DNA from: Phycisphaerae bacterium
Lineage (GTDB): Bacteria > Planctomycetota > Phycisphaerae > SM23-33
NCBI GenBank assembly: GCA_003551645.1
Contig: PUND01000019.1
Coordinates: 1-49,604, forward strand
Length of the DNA: 49,604 nucleotides
Direction of reading: 5' to 3'
Position numbers and translations under genes: made by a program
In this document: positions 24,302 to 31,859 of the stretch, one piece after another
Position numbering within the stretch: position 1 is the stretch's first letter
How the letters are laid out: every line of letters starts with the position of its first letter
Notes under the pieces: model-generated
Database searches by the model: none
Told to the model about the DNA's origin: nothing
The model's input: the letters and a program-made list of their open reading frames with translations, nothing else

Positions 24302-24315
24302 GTTAACGCGTTAAC
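24302..24315. promoter_or_regulatory. Perfect 14-base palindrome, possible operator
   Basis: GTTAACGCGTTAAC lies in the divergent region, 85 bases upstream of the glycosyltransferase start. Its arms are fully symmetric and AT-rich at both ends, as in many repressor sites. No regulator can be assigned. Confidence 0.35.
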
Positions 24316-24658
24316 TTTTGCCACATTCGGCACTATACGCACAAGCACATCGCCCGGGGGTGGCGGTGACGCTGCGTTTGCGCCGGCCAGGGGGGCCTGT
24401 CCGGCCCGCGTTGTCGCAGTCACGCCCGAAGCCGCTGAGCCAACGGCGCGCGGCAAACCGCCATCTGGCAGGTTCTTTCTCTTAATCCATCATAGGTGCC
24501 CGCGGACATCGCTACAAGCTCACAATGGACCGGCGTGGCGAAAACCCGCGACTTCTCAGTCATCCGCGCACACGCCACCGGCAACTGTCGCAAAGCCCCC
24601 CGGCGGCCGCCACCGGAGACGGCCAAAAAATAATATGAATATCCAAACTAAAAAAAAG

Positions 24659-24687
24659 TTGTTTGACGCTCGGCAGGTAAATATACT
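24659..24687 (+). promoter_or_regulatory. Promoter of the H1-like winged-helix gene
   Basis: TTGTTT (24659-24664), 17 bases, TATACT (24682-24687), inside an AT-rich block with an A-tract just upstream (AAAAAAA, about 24650) that could act as an UP element. The start would be near 24694, giving a leader of about 53 bases. Confidence 0.5.
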
Positions 24688-24746
24688 TTTTCACTATCGG
24701 AATTGTGGTTTCTGTTTCGCCCCTATTTCTTTTTCAGGAGTTTCAC

Positions 24747-25175
24747 ATGCCGCCGAAGACACAGGACATCGACGAACTACAGAGAGAACTGGAAGAAAAG
24801 CTGTCACGGCTTGAAGACCTCAAGTCGCAGCGCGATGAGATTGATCGCGAGATTGCGGATTTGATGGGAGTGGGTCGTTCGCGAGCAAAGACCCGCGGGA
24901 AGACCGGCAAAACCCGCAAGAAGACCGGAACGACCCGCAAGGCGAAGAAGCGGGGCCGTCGCGGAAGAGGCGGCGACAAGCCGCTGGTGGAGTACATCAA
25001 GGATGTACTCGCACAACACCCCGAAGGCATGAGGATCAAGGAAATCGAACAGGCCGTCAAAAAGACCGGTTACAAGTCCGCCAGCAAGGACTTCTACGGC
25101 ATCATCGCCACGGCGGTGCGCGACGAGAACCACTTCGAAAAGGTCAGCCGCGGCGTGTATAAGCTGAAGGACTGA
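24747..25175 (+). CDS. Histone-H1-like protein with C-terminal HARE-type winged helix
   Basis: The ATG at 24747 follows AGGAG and gives 142 residues in three parts. Residues 5-41 form a charged coiled coil (DELQRELEEKLSRLEDLK, QRDEIDREIADLM). Residues 42-77 are a basic linker rich in Lys, Arg, Thr and Gly (KTGKTRKKTGTTRKAKKRG), similar to H1-type histone tails. Residues 79-142 look like a winged helix of the HB1/ASXL/HARE type (LVEYIKDVLAQHPEGMRIKE, SKDFYGIIATAVRDE, FEKVSRGVYKL). The plan suggests a dimeric DNA-binding or nucleoid protein; this is inference from composition and fold pattern. It is followed by tRNA-Val. Similar small proteins are frequent in planctomycetes. Confidence 0.7.
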   Translation: MPPKTQDIDELQRELEEKLSRLEDLKSQRDEIDREIADLMGVGRSRAKTRGKTGKTRKKTGTTRKAKKRGRRGRGGDKPLVEYIKDVLAQHPEGMRIKEIEQAVKKTGYKSASKDFYGIIATAVRDENHFEKVSRGVYKLKD

Positions 25176-25238
25176 CCCGGTGCGGGTTGACAGCAGCCCC
25201 CGGGCCTTATAGATTGGTGGTCGCTGTGCAAGCGACCC

Positions 25239-25312
25239 GGGCCGTTAGCTCAGTTGGCTAGAGCGCCTGCTCGACACGCAGGAGGTCAGTGGTTCGAGTC
25301 CACTACGGCCCA
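25239..25312 (+). tRNA. tRNA-Val (anticodon GAC)
   Basis: Acceptor stem GGGCCGT/ACGGCCC with discriminator A, D arm TAGCTCAGTTGGCTAGAGC, anticodon stem CCTGC/GCAGG and T arm GTGG-TTCGAGT-CCAC. The loop is TCGACAC, so the anticodon is GAC and position 33 is C instead of the nearly universal U. CCA is not encoded. All stems pair, so it is probably a real tRNA rather than a pseudogene. Confidence 0.88.
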
Positions 25313-25323
25313 TGGGAAAGGGA

Positions 25324-25363
25324 AGCCGGTGAGCGGTTTTATCCGCAAACCGGCTCTTTGTTT
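25324..25363 (+). terminator. Intrinsic terminator of tRNA-Val
   Basis: AGCCGGT-GA-GCGG-TTTTAT-CCGC-AA-ACCGGCT (25324-25355) forms a two-part hairpin, followed by CTTTGTTT. It lies 11 bases after the tRNA. Confidence 0.85.
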
Positions 25364-25566
25364 GCGCCGGCGGATGCGCCGCGGGCCGCTGGATATCGGC
25401 GGCCTCCCGGAGCTTTCGCTTGCGCCTCGCGGACGACGGACTTGCCCCGGGGCGCCGCCGAGCTGGTCATAATCGCCCACAATCAAAGTTGCCGACGCGC
25501 ATAAGGCGCGGTATTGTCTTGGCCGGAGGCGGACAAGAGGTCCGCCGGCGTTGCATGGAGGTTGGT

Positions 25567-26829
25567 ATGGACAAGTTCATCATCCAGGGCGGCGGTCGGC
25601 TGAAGGGGGAGGTCACCGTAGGCGGTTCGAAGAACTCCTCGCTTCCGATAATGGCCGCATCGCTGCTGGCGGAGGGGCCCAGCCGCATCAAGGGCGTGCC
25701 GGGCCTGGCCGACATCCGCCACACTATGGCTTTGCTGGAAGAGCTGGGCGCCGAGGTCCGCCGCGACGGCGACGCCGTCGATATAGAGGTCCACGACGAG
25801 GCGGACAGTCACGCCCGCTACGACCTTGTGCGTAAGATGCGCGCCAGCGTGTGCGTGCTCGGCCCGCTGCTGGCCAAGCGCAAGAAGGCGCGCGTGGCGA
25901 TGCCCGGCGGATGCGCAATCGGCTCCCGCCCCATCGACCTGCACCTCCGCGGGCTAAGGGCGCTGGGAGCGGATATCCAGCTTTCCGGCGGCGACGTGGT
26001 GGCCTCTGCGAAGCGGCTGCGTGGAGCCAGCGTATTCCTGGGAGGCCCGTTCGGTTCCACCGTGCTGGGCACCGCCAACGTGATGATGGCGGCCGCCCTC
26101 GCCGAAGGCACCACCGTTATCGAGTCGGCCGCGTGCGAGCCGGAGGTGGCGGACCTGGCCGATTACCTCAACGCCATGGGCGCGCGCGTGAACGGGGCGG
26201 GAACCCCGCGGGTGGTCATAGACGGTGTCGAATCGCTCCGAGGCGCGGAGCACACGGTAATACCGGACCGCATCGAGTCGGGCACTTTCATGGTCGCATC
26301 GGCCGTCAGCAACGGAGAGGTTACCGTAAAAAACGCGCGCATGGACCACATGATGGCGGTGGTGGACAAGCTCAGGCAGATAGGCGCGATCGTCGAAACC
26401 TCAAACGGCGGGCTTGAGGTGGCCTCGGCCCGGCGACTGGAACCGGCGGATGTGACAACCCAGCCGTATCCGGGCTTCCCGACCGACCTTCAGGCACAGC
26501 TCATGACGCTCCTGTGCCTGGCCGACGGAAACAGCGTGATAACCGAGAAGGTCTTCCCCGACAGGTTCATGCACGTGGCGGAACTGCTGCGGATGGGGGC
26601 GAACATACGAAAGGAAGGCCCGACCGCCATAGTTACCGGCGTGCGGAAGCTCGTCGGAGCGCCGGTGATGGCAAGCGACCTGCGGGCCTCGGCCGCCCTG
26701 GTGCTGGCCGGTCTGGTGGCCGACGGACAGACCACCGTGCAGCGGGTCTATCATATCGACCGCGGATACGAGAGCATCGAGCGCAAATTCGCCCAGCTCG
26801 GCGGAGATGTCAGGCGAGCGGCGGAATGA
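25567..26829 (+). CDS. murA: UDP-N-acetylglucosamine 1-carboxyvinyltransferase
   Basis: First committed step of peptidoglycan synthesis: transfer of enolpyruvate from PEP to UDP-GlcNAc. The ATG at 25567 has GGAGG upstream and gives 420 residues, standard for MurA. The N-terminal Lys22 sits in GGSKNSSLPIMA. The catalytic loop PGGCAIGSRPIDLH carries Cys116, the residue alkylated by fosfomycin, so the enzyme is expected to be of the Cys type. Other family segments are GTANVMMAA and PYPGFPTDLQAQ. Its presence fits the fact that planctomycetes make peptidoglycan. A 12-base tandem duplication covers the stop codon. Confidence 0.96.
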   Translation: MDKFIIQGGGRLKGEVTVGGSKNSSLPIMAASLLAEGPSRIKGVPGLADIRHTMALLEELGAEVRRDGDAVDIEVHDEADSHARYDLVRKMRASVCVLGPLLAKRKKARVAMPGGCAIGSRPIDLHLRGLRALGADIQLSGGDVVASAKRLRGASVFLGGPFGSTVLGTANVMMAAALAEGTTVIESAACEPEVADLADYLNAMGARVNGAGTPRVVIDGVESLRGAEHTVIPDRIESGTFMVASAVSNGEVTVKNARMDHMMAVVDKLRQIGAIVETSNGGLEVASARRLEPADVTTQPYPGFPTDLQAQLMTLLCLADGNSVITEKVFPDRFMHVAELLRMGANIRKEGPTAIVTGVRKLVGAPVMASDLRASAALVLAGLVADGQTTVQRVYHIDRGYESIERKFAQLGGDVRRAAE

Positions 26830-26848
26830 GCGCCGGAATGAGCGCCGG
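26825..26848 (+). repeat. Tandem 12-base repeat across the murA stop
   Basis: AATGAGCGCCGG occurs twice in a row; the TGA stop of murA lies in the first copy. The following bases to 26930 include more short repeats (GGTTAACTGGTTAAC, TTGATTGG twice). Probably replication slippage. No gene is seen before the convergent trxB. Confidence 0.5.
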
Positions 26849-26965
26849 TGAGCTGGTTGATTGGTTAACTGGTTAACGGGTTCGCCAGTTGATTGGCTGT
26901 CTGGTTAGCGTGGCCTAAACGCTCCCGGCACCCGCTTGTCGGGCGGTGGCCGTGGATGCGCGGGC

Positions 26966-27985
26966 CTACCAGCCCTCCACCCGGCCTTCTTCTTCGAGCG
27001 ATTTGCTCCACGAGGACGGGGCGCGGTAGTACCCGGCAAGCTCCATGGCCGCCACCACGCCGTCGGCACAGGCGGTGGCGAGCTGCATTGCCGCCTGACG
27101 TCGGCAGTCGCCGGCGACGAAGACTCCCGGAAGTGAGCTTTTCATGGTGGTGCAGTCGCAGAAGATGTAGCCGTTCTCGTCCATGTCCACCGCCCCGCGC
27201 AGAAAGCCGGTATTCGGCACCATGCCCACAAAAACGAACACGCCGTCAACGTCGAGGTTCTCGGTTTGGTCGCTCTTGACGTTGCGCAGCACCACGTGGT
27301 CGATGTCGGTGGCGTCGTCGTTGCCGACTATCCGCTCCAGAACGTAGGGCAGCTTGATGTCGATGTCGTGCTCGGCCGCGGCCGCGTTCAGCTCATCCAC
27401 CAGGACCTGCTGGGCGCGGAACTCATCGCGGCGGTGGATCAGCGTGACTTTCCTTGCGAACCGCCTGGCCAGGTAGATGGCGTCCTCGACCGCGGTGTTG
27501 CCCCCGCCGACACACAGCACGTGCTTATCCGCATAGAACGCACCGTCACAGGTGGCGCAGTAGCTGACCTTGGTGGCCTGGCGCATCTCGTCCTCGCCGG
27601 GCACGCCCAGCCGACGATAGTCACTGCCGGGCGCGGCGATGACAGCGCGGGCGAGCATGGTCTTCTCGCCGTCGTTGATATCCAGTTCGATAAGCCCGTC
27701 GCCTCGCCGGCGCAGGCCCGTGACGCCGTGATTGGTGAGTATCTCGCCGCCGAAGTTGCGGACCTGGTTGGACATGTGCTCTATCAGCTCCGGGCCGGAA
27801 ATCTGCTCCCAGCCGGGGTAGTTCTCCACACGCTCGGTCAGCAGAATCTGCCCGCCGGCAAGGCCGTTCTTGTCCAGAACGGCGCCCTTGTACCGGTCGC
27901 GGGCGACGTACAAACCGGCCGACAGCCCGGCCGGCCCGCCGCCGATAATCAACACATCGTAAACTTCGTCGGTGTGTTCGTTCAT
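26966..27985 (-). CDS. trxB: Thioredoxin reductase
   Basis: FAD enzyme that reduces thioredoxin with NADPH. The 339-residue length matches. The FAD-binding GGGPAGLSAG is at residues 15-24, the redox pair Cys143-Ala-Thr-Cys146 lies in SYCATCDGAF, and the NADPH-binding GGGNTAVEDA follows, with HRRDEFRA typical of NADPH use. The FAD closing motif GVFVAGDCR is near the end. A GGAG precedes the ATG. No thioredoxin gene is adjacent. The C-terminal ~20 residues (RAPSSWSKSLEEEGRVEGW) look like an extra polar tail. Confidence 0.95.
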   Translation of the reverse strand: MNEHTDEVYDVLIIGGGPAGLSAGLYVARDRYKGAVLDKNGLAGGQILLTERVENYPGWEQISGPELIEHMSNQVRNFGGEILTNHGVTGLRRRGDGLIELDINDGEKTMLARAVIAAPGSDYRRLGVPGEDEMRQATKVSYCATCDGAFYADKHVLCVGGGNTAVEDAIYLARRFARKVTLIHRRDEFRAQQVLVDELNAAAAEHDIDIKLPYVLERIVGNDDATDIDHVVLRNVKSDQTENLDVDGVFVFVGMVPNTGFLRGAVDMDENGYIFCDCTTMKSSLPGVFVAGDCRRQAAMQLATACADGVVAAMELAGYYRAPSSWSKSLEEEGRVEGW

Positions 27986-28057
27986 CAGATGCTCCGGTCA
28001 AAAGTTCCGCCCCTGCGGGGGGCAGACATGAATGGAATGATGTACCCGGCGGCCCAG

Positions 28058-29398
28058 TCAGTCCCGGATCCTGCCGACTATGGAATTCGCCTCAGGGAAC
28101 CGCCTGGTGACGGCGGCGGCTGTGGTGACCTCCATGACCAGGCCCTCGGCCGTGGTCATTCGCAACAGATGCCCGTCGGCGTCCAGCAGCAGAACCGCCG
28201 GCTCAGCGTCGGCGGCCGGCTGGTCGGAGGCCCGGATCGCCCGGACCTTTTCGCCGCCTATGGTCGCCTCTCGCGGACCTTCAACGGTGAACGTGCGCAT
28301 CTCGAAGGCGTCGGCGGACGACTCGTACGAGGCGAAACCGTAAGTTTCCGGCTCGGACAAATCCAGAAGGTGCGGCAGCAGCACACCAAGCGCCTTGGGC
28401 AGGTATATCTCCCGAACATGTGCGGGGATTGCCTTGTCATGGGTATTCTGTTGCGTCCCGCGGCTAACAGTGGTAACTATGCGATCGTCCTGCCTGAGTC
28501 CTTCCTCGATGATCGCGCCGCCCGCTTCGCCCGAGCCGACCTCCAGCCGCTGACGCCAGTTCTCGGTGCTCCTGTCGGCGGATACGAACTTCTGCCGCCA
28601 CATCCGACGCGGCTGGTCGTCCGGGAGCTGCATCATCAGTGCGTTCCGGACCATGTATCCGGCAGTCTCTTCCCACTGCTCGCGCGATACCGACTGCCAC
28701 ATGAACCCCACTTTCTCGTCGTTGACACTGACCATGTACCACCTCGGCCGGACCCGATCGACCGACTCCCGCAGGCCCTCGGGTGTGAGGTCTTCCATGC
28801 CCCTTCGTCCGCGGTCCAGGGCTTCCCGCAGGCGTTCGCGCTCTTGTTCGGGGTCCACTATCTCCAGCGTGTCCATGACACGCTCGTGTATGTCGTTAAG
28901 CTCTTCCTTGCGTGTCTCCGGGCCGCTGATAACGAAGATGAGGAAGCGGTGCGGCTCGGCCAGCGCCCACACCTGCCGCTGCCAGAGGCGGAACCCGCCG
29001 CCGGTTATGCCACGAAGGTCAACCGCGGGCCTGTCGGAGAGTGTCTTGACGTCCTTGGACTCGACCTTGAAATTATCCTCCGCCCGGAGCTGCTCAGCCA
29101 GCACTTCGGCGTAGCCGTCCATGTCGATCCGCTCACTGCGATCGACCCCCTCCATCACGCTTAATGTCCACGCCACGGCGCCTGTCTGCGGGTCCCGCTT
29201 CTGCCAGCTCACGAGGTGGCCCTGTGCGGTCTGACGAAGCCGCTCTGTCTCGGCGGGCGGGCGCAGCGAGAAGCCGTGTATGGGGTCGGCGTATCGCCGG
29301 CCAAGCTCAACATCCCCGACGGCCGGCGACCAAAGCAGCGCGGTCATCAGACCGGCACCCAACAGCATCCGAATTGTTCTGGTTCTTGCGATGGTCAT
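28058..29398 (-). CDS. Secreted protein with PsbP-like domain, function unknown
   Basis: The start at 29398 (MTIARTRTIRMLLGAGLMTALLWSP, a signal peptide) is chosen because a TATAAT box lies just upstream; a longer frame to 29473 is less likely. The 446-residue product begins with a module similar to that of the secreted protein at 2313-3515 (HGFSLRPPAETERLRQ, RPAVDLRGITGG, FLIFVISGPE). A second half has strands rich in WYMVSVNDEKVGFMW and FEMRTFTVEGPREATIGG, ending VLLLDADGHLLRMTT. No active site is recognised. It is a singleton gene between trxB and the ThuA fusion. Confidence 0.6.
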   Translation of the reverse strand: MTIARTRTIRMLLGAGLMTALLWSPAVGDVELGRRYADPIHGFSLRPPAETERLRQTAQGHLVSWQKRDPQTGAVAWTLSVMEGVDRSERIDMDGYAEVLAEQLRAEDNFKVESKDVKTLSDRPAVDLRGITGGGFRLWQRQVWALAEPHRFLIFVISGPETRKEELNDIHERVMDTLEIVDPEQERERLREALDRGRRGMEDLTPEGLRESVDRVRPRWYMVSVNDEKVGFMWQSVSREQWEETAGYMVRNALMMQLPDDQPRRMWRQKFVSADRSTENWRQRLEVGSGEAGGAIIEEGLRQDDRIVTTVSRGTQQNTHDKAIPAHVREIYLPKALGVLLPHLLDLSEPETYGFASYESSADAFEMRTFTVEGPREATIGGEKVRAIRASDQPAADAEPAVLLLDADGHLLRMTTAEGLVMEVTTAAAVTRRFPEANSIVGRIRD

Positions 29399-29407
29399 GG
29401 TTGTTGT

Positions 29408-29436
29408 ATTATAGGAATCGACCTTCGACGGCCCAA
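29408..29436 (-). promoter_or_regulatory. Leaderless-type promoter of the PsbP-like secreted protein
   Basis: On the minus strand TTGGGC (29436-29431), 17 bases, then a consensus TATAAT (29413-29408). The start point near 29401 is only ~3 bases before the ATG at 29398, and there is no ribosome-binding site. Confidence 0.6.
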
Positions 29437-29460
29437 GCTCCAGTTCCCTGGTTGTTCGGC

Positions 29461-31158
29461 TCATTGCTCGCATGCTGGTTTTACCGGCGTTCCGGACTCG
29501 CTGGACAGGCCCGCCGCCGCCAGAACGCCGATCACCCGGCGGGACTGCTCGGGCGTGACCACAAGCTCATCGCCTCGCAGCAGATGGTCGGCCACGTTGC
29601 TGTAGAATTCCTCCCAGCGGCTCTGATCGTACTTGACCTCGCTTACGACGATATTGCCGTCGCTGTAGGTGTATAGCTTGCAGCCGCGCTCGACGCTGCG
29701 GTCGTCCACTATGGCCCCGCGAGTGCCGAGTATCCGCCATCGCGGGCGCGGCGCGGCCGACAGAGACGAAATCGCCACATCCGCCAGCTTTCCCCCGGCG
29801 AAGCGGACTATCGCCTGGGTGTGGTCCTCGTTGGTCACGTGCATCCAGGCCTTCTTGTGGAAGAAACCCTGCACCCACTCGACCGGTTCGGGGATTATCC
29901 CCAGCACCCAGTCCACGAAGTGGGCGCCCCAGTCGTAGAAGTTGCCGCCGGATATATCCTTGTCGCTGCGCCACCAGTCGCCGGGGCGCTTGTAGCCGAC
30001 TTGCCCGCAGCTTATCTCGAAGACCTCTCCGATGACGCCTTCCTCGATGAGCCGCCGGAAGGTCATGTAGTCGCCGTCCCAGCGGCGGTTGTGATAGCAG
30101 GTGAGCATGACGCCGGCCTTGTCGGCCGCGGCGATCATCTCATCTGCCTCCGCGAGTGTCACGCAGAAGGGCTTTTCCAGCACCACGTGCTTGCCGGCGC
30201 GGAGGCACTTCAGCGCCGTGGCCGCGTGGAGGTTGTGCGGCAGGATGTTGACGATCAGGTCCACCGAGTCGTCTTTGAGCATCTTGTCGAGGTCGGTGTA
30301 TGTGCTGATGCCCGGAAGCTCCTGCTCGGCGGCCTCGCAGCGCTGCGCGTCGGTGTCGCAGGCGGCGACGGTCTTCAGCCCCGGCGTGGAGTTGATGCAG
30401 CCGCCGTGGGTCCTGCCCATGTTGAACGCCCCGCCGTAGCCAAGCAGTCCGCAGCCAATCTCGGCCTCCGCCGGCTCGATGCCGCAGGCCCAGTCCGCAC
30501 CGTGCAGCAGCAGCTTTCGCAGATGCGGATGCCGGAACTGCTTCTCGGAGTGTCCCAGCGAGCAGTAGAAGACGCGGCCCTTGCCCTCGGTCCGGACGTA
30601 CGCGACCGGCAGCGGCCGGCCCTGGTAGCGGGTCTCGGCGAGCACTTCCACATCGTCGGCCAGGTCCTTGAGCACGTAAAGCTCATCGTGGATGTCGAAA
30701 TCGCCCAGCCGGACCGTTACCGGATGCTCCGGGTCAGTAATCTTTACGTGAACGTCCTGGTGCTCGTGCGGATGGTGGTCGAAGGCCGAGCCGAGGAGCT
30801 TCACGAACGCCGATGAGTTGGTGAACGCCGTGTTGGCCGAGTGCAGCCCGATAAGCGCCCCGCCGCCGCGGATGAACTCCGTGACGTGTTTTTCCTGCTC
30901 GTCGGTCATCTCGCCGCCCTGGCAGTACAGCGCCAGCGCATCATAGTCGCCGAGTGCGCCGGCGAGCACGGAGCGGTCGTCGGTTACTGTTACTTCGTAG
31001 CGACCGCTGCGCCGGAGCACGTTGGAGATAATCTCCGCACAGCCCGCCCATGAGTGGTACTTACCCCCGATAAGCAGCAGGACTTTCCTGACCTTCACAT
31101 CTTTGGCGCCGCCGGCGCCGCTGGCGGCCTTCCCGCCGCCGGAGGATTTCGAGGACAT
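29461..31158 (-). CDS. ThuA domain fused to Gfo/Idh/MocA oxidoreductase
   Basis: The ATG at 31158 follows AGGAG with an eight-base gap; 565 residues. Residues ~20-250 form a ThuA/class-I-glutamine-amidotransferase-like domain (VLLLIGGKYHSWAGCAEI, YDALALYCQGGEMT, GGGALIGLHSANTAF, GKGRVFYCSLGHSEKQF), known from trehalose utilisation. Residues ~260-560 are a Gfo/Idh/MocA dehydrogenase: glycine-rich GCGLLGYGGAF for NAD(P), LEKPFCVTLAEADEM with the conserved EKP lysine, and the GGNFYDWGAHFVDW segment near the active-site His. The two activities probably act on one sugar-type substrate. Such fusions are a planctomycete trait (from general knowledge). The start of the protein is Ser/Gly-rich, without a signal peptide. 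Confidence 0.87.
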   Translation of the reverse strand: MSSKSSGGGKAASGAGGAKDVKVRKVLLLIGGKYHSWAGCAEIISNVLRRSGRYEVTVTDDRSVLAGALGDYDALALYCQGGEMTDEQEKHVTEFIRGGGALIGLHSANTAFTNSSAFVKLLGSAFDHHPHEHQDVHVKITDPEHPVTVRLGDFDIHDELYVLKDLADDVEVLAETRYQGRPLPVAYVRTEGKGRVFYCSLGHSEKQFRHPHLRKLLLHGADWACGIEPAEAEIGCGLLGYGGAFNMGRTHGGCINSTPGLKTVAACDTDAQRCEAAEQELPGISTYTDLDKMLKDDSVDLIVNILPHNLHAATALKCLRAGKHVVLEKPFCVTLAEADEMIAAADKAGVMLTCYHNRRWDGDYMTFRRLIEEGVIGEVFEISCGQVGYKRPGDWWRSDKDISGGNFYDWGAHFVDWVLGIIPEPVEWVQGFFHKKAWMHVTNEDHTQAIVRFAGGKLADVAISSLSAAPRPRWRILGTRGAIVDDRSVERGCKLYTYSDGNIVVSEVKYDQSRWEEFYSNVADHLLRGDELVVTPEQSRRVIGVLAAAGLSSESGTPVKPACEQ

Positions 31159-31201
31159 CAAAGCATCTCCTGAGAAAACACGTTTCGAACACGAGCGAGG
31201 C

Positions 31202-31251
31202 ATTATCGCGCGCCGACGGGGCTTTGCAAGGACCGCCGCGATTACTACAAT
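31202..31251. promoter_or_regulatory. Divergent promoters sharing one -35 box (ThuA fusion / efp)
   Basis: The palindrome TTGCAA (31224-31229) reads the same on both strands. Rightward, 16 bases lead to TACAAT (31246-31251), giving efp a leader of about 31 bases. Leftward, 16 bases lead to GATAAT (31207-31202), giving the ThuA fusion a leader of about 37 bases. Symmetric spacing on both sides is notable. Confidence 0.5.
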
Positions 31252-31288
31252 GCTCCATCCCTGGGTTACCGCAGCAGGAGATCGCCTT

Positions 31289-31849
31289 ATGAGCATCCGC
31301 GCAATACACGTGAAGGCAGGACAGGCCATCCGATACAAGGACGGCGTCTGGTCGGTTGTCAGCAACGAGAAGGTCGCGAAGGGCAAAGGCCAGAGCTACC
31401 AGAGCATCCAGCTTCGCAACATCGAGACCGGTCAGCTCATCAACGAGCGATTCCGGACGACCGAGGAGTTCGACGAGGTCTTCGTCGAGCGCAAGGACAT
31501 GGAGTATCTCTATTCGGATGCCGACAGCCATGTACTGATGGACCTGGAATCGTACGAGCAGGTACACCTGCCGGCCGAGCTGATCGGCGACAAGAGCGCC
31601 TTTCTGACGCCCAACATCCGCCTGCAGGTATGCATCATCGAAGGCAAAATCGTCGGGGCGGAGCTTCCGAATACCGTGGTCCTGACCGTTACCGACACCC
31701 CGCCTCAGATAAAGGGCGCCACCGCGACCAACCAGGACAAGGAAGCTCTCTGCGACACCGGCGCCCGGGTGAAGGTTCCGCCGTTTATCGAAAACGGCGA
31801 GTCCATCGAGGTGGACACCCGCAGCGGACAGTACATCGGCAGGGCCTGA
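31289..31849 (+). CDS. efp: Elongation factor P
   Basis: Translation factor that relieves ribosome stalling at polyproline. The ATG at 31289 has AGGAG eight bases upstream; 186 residues, as usual. Three beta-barrel domains can be followed: an N-terminal KOW-like part with the loop AKGKGQS, a central SADxxxLMDLESYEQ region and the C-terminal closing motif DTRSGQYIGRA. The modified residue corresponds to Lys33 in KGKGQ; the Pro of the common PGKGQ loop is missing (AKGKG). This suggests either a lysine-type or an unmodified EF-P; no epmA/epmB or earP is in the window. Confidence 0.95.
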   Translation: MSIRAIHVKAGQAIRYKDGVWSVVSNEKVAKGKGQSYQSIQLRNIETGQLINERFRTTEEFDEVFVERKDMEYLYSDADSHVLMDLESYEQVHLPAELIGDKSAFLTPNIRLQVCIIEGKIVGAELPNTVVLTVTDTPPQIKGATATNQDKEALCDTGARVKVPPFIENGESIEVDTRSGQYIGRA

Positions 31850-31859
31850 ACGGGCGTCG

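Larger units (their letters stand above)
24218..24746. other. Long divergent intergenic region
   Basis: About 530 bases without a convincing gene between the divergent glycosyltransferase and the H1-like protein. They hold a perfect palindrome at 24302-24315, a GC-rich middle, and an AT-rich stretch from about 24625 to 24730 that contains the promoter of the following gene. The AT-rich block contrasts strongly with the rest of the window. Confidence 0.5.

Noticed and set aside
14318..24610. Shared 17-mer CAAAGCCCCCCGGCGGC at ~14317 and ~24594
   Set aside because: Very GC-rich and short, no further similarity around it; may be chance.
28005..28026. GC hairpin followed by CTTTT as a terminator for the gene at 28058
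   Set aside because: The stem is only about five pairs and the T-run is short and offset; too weak to list.
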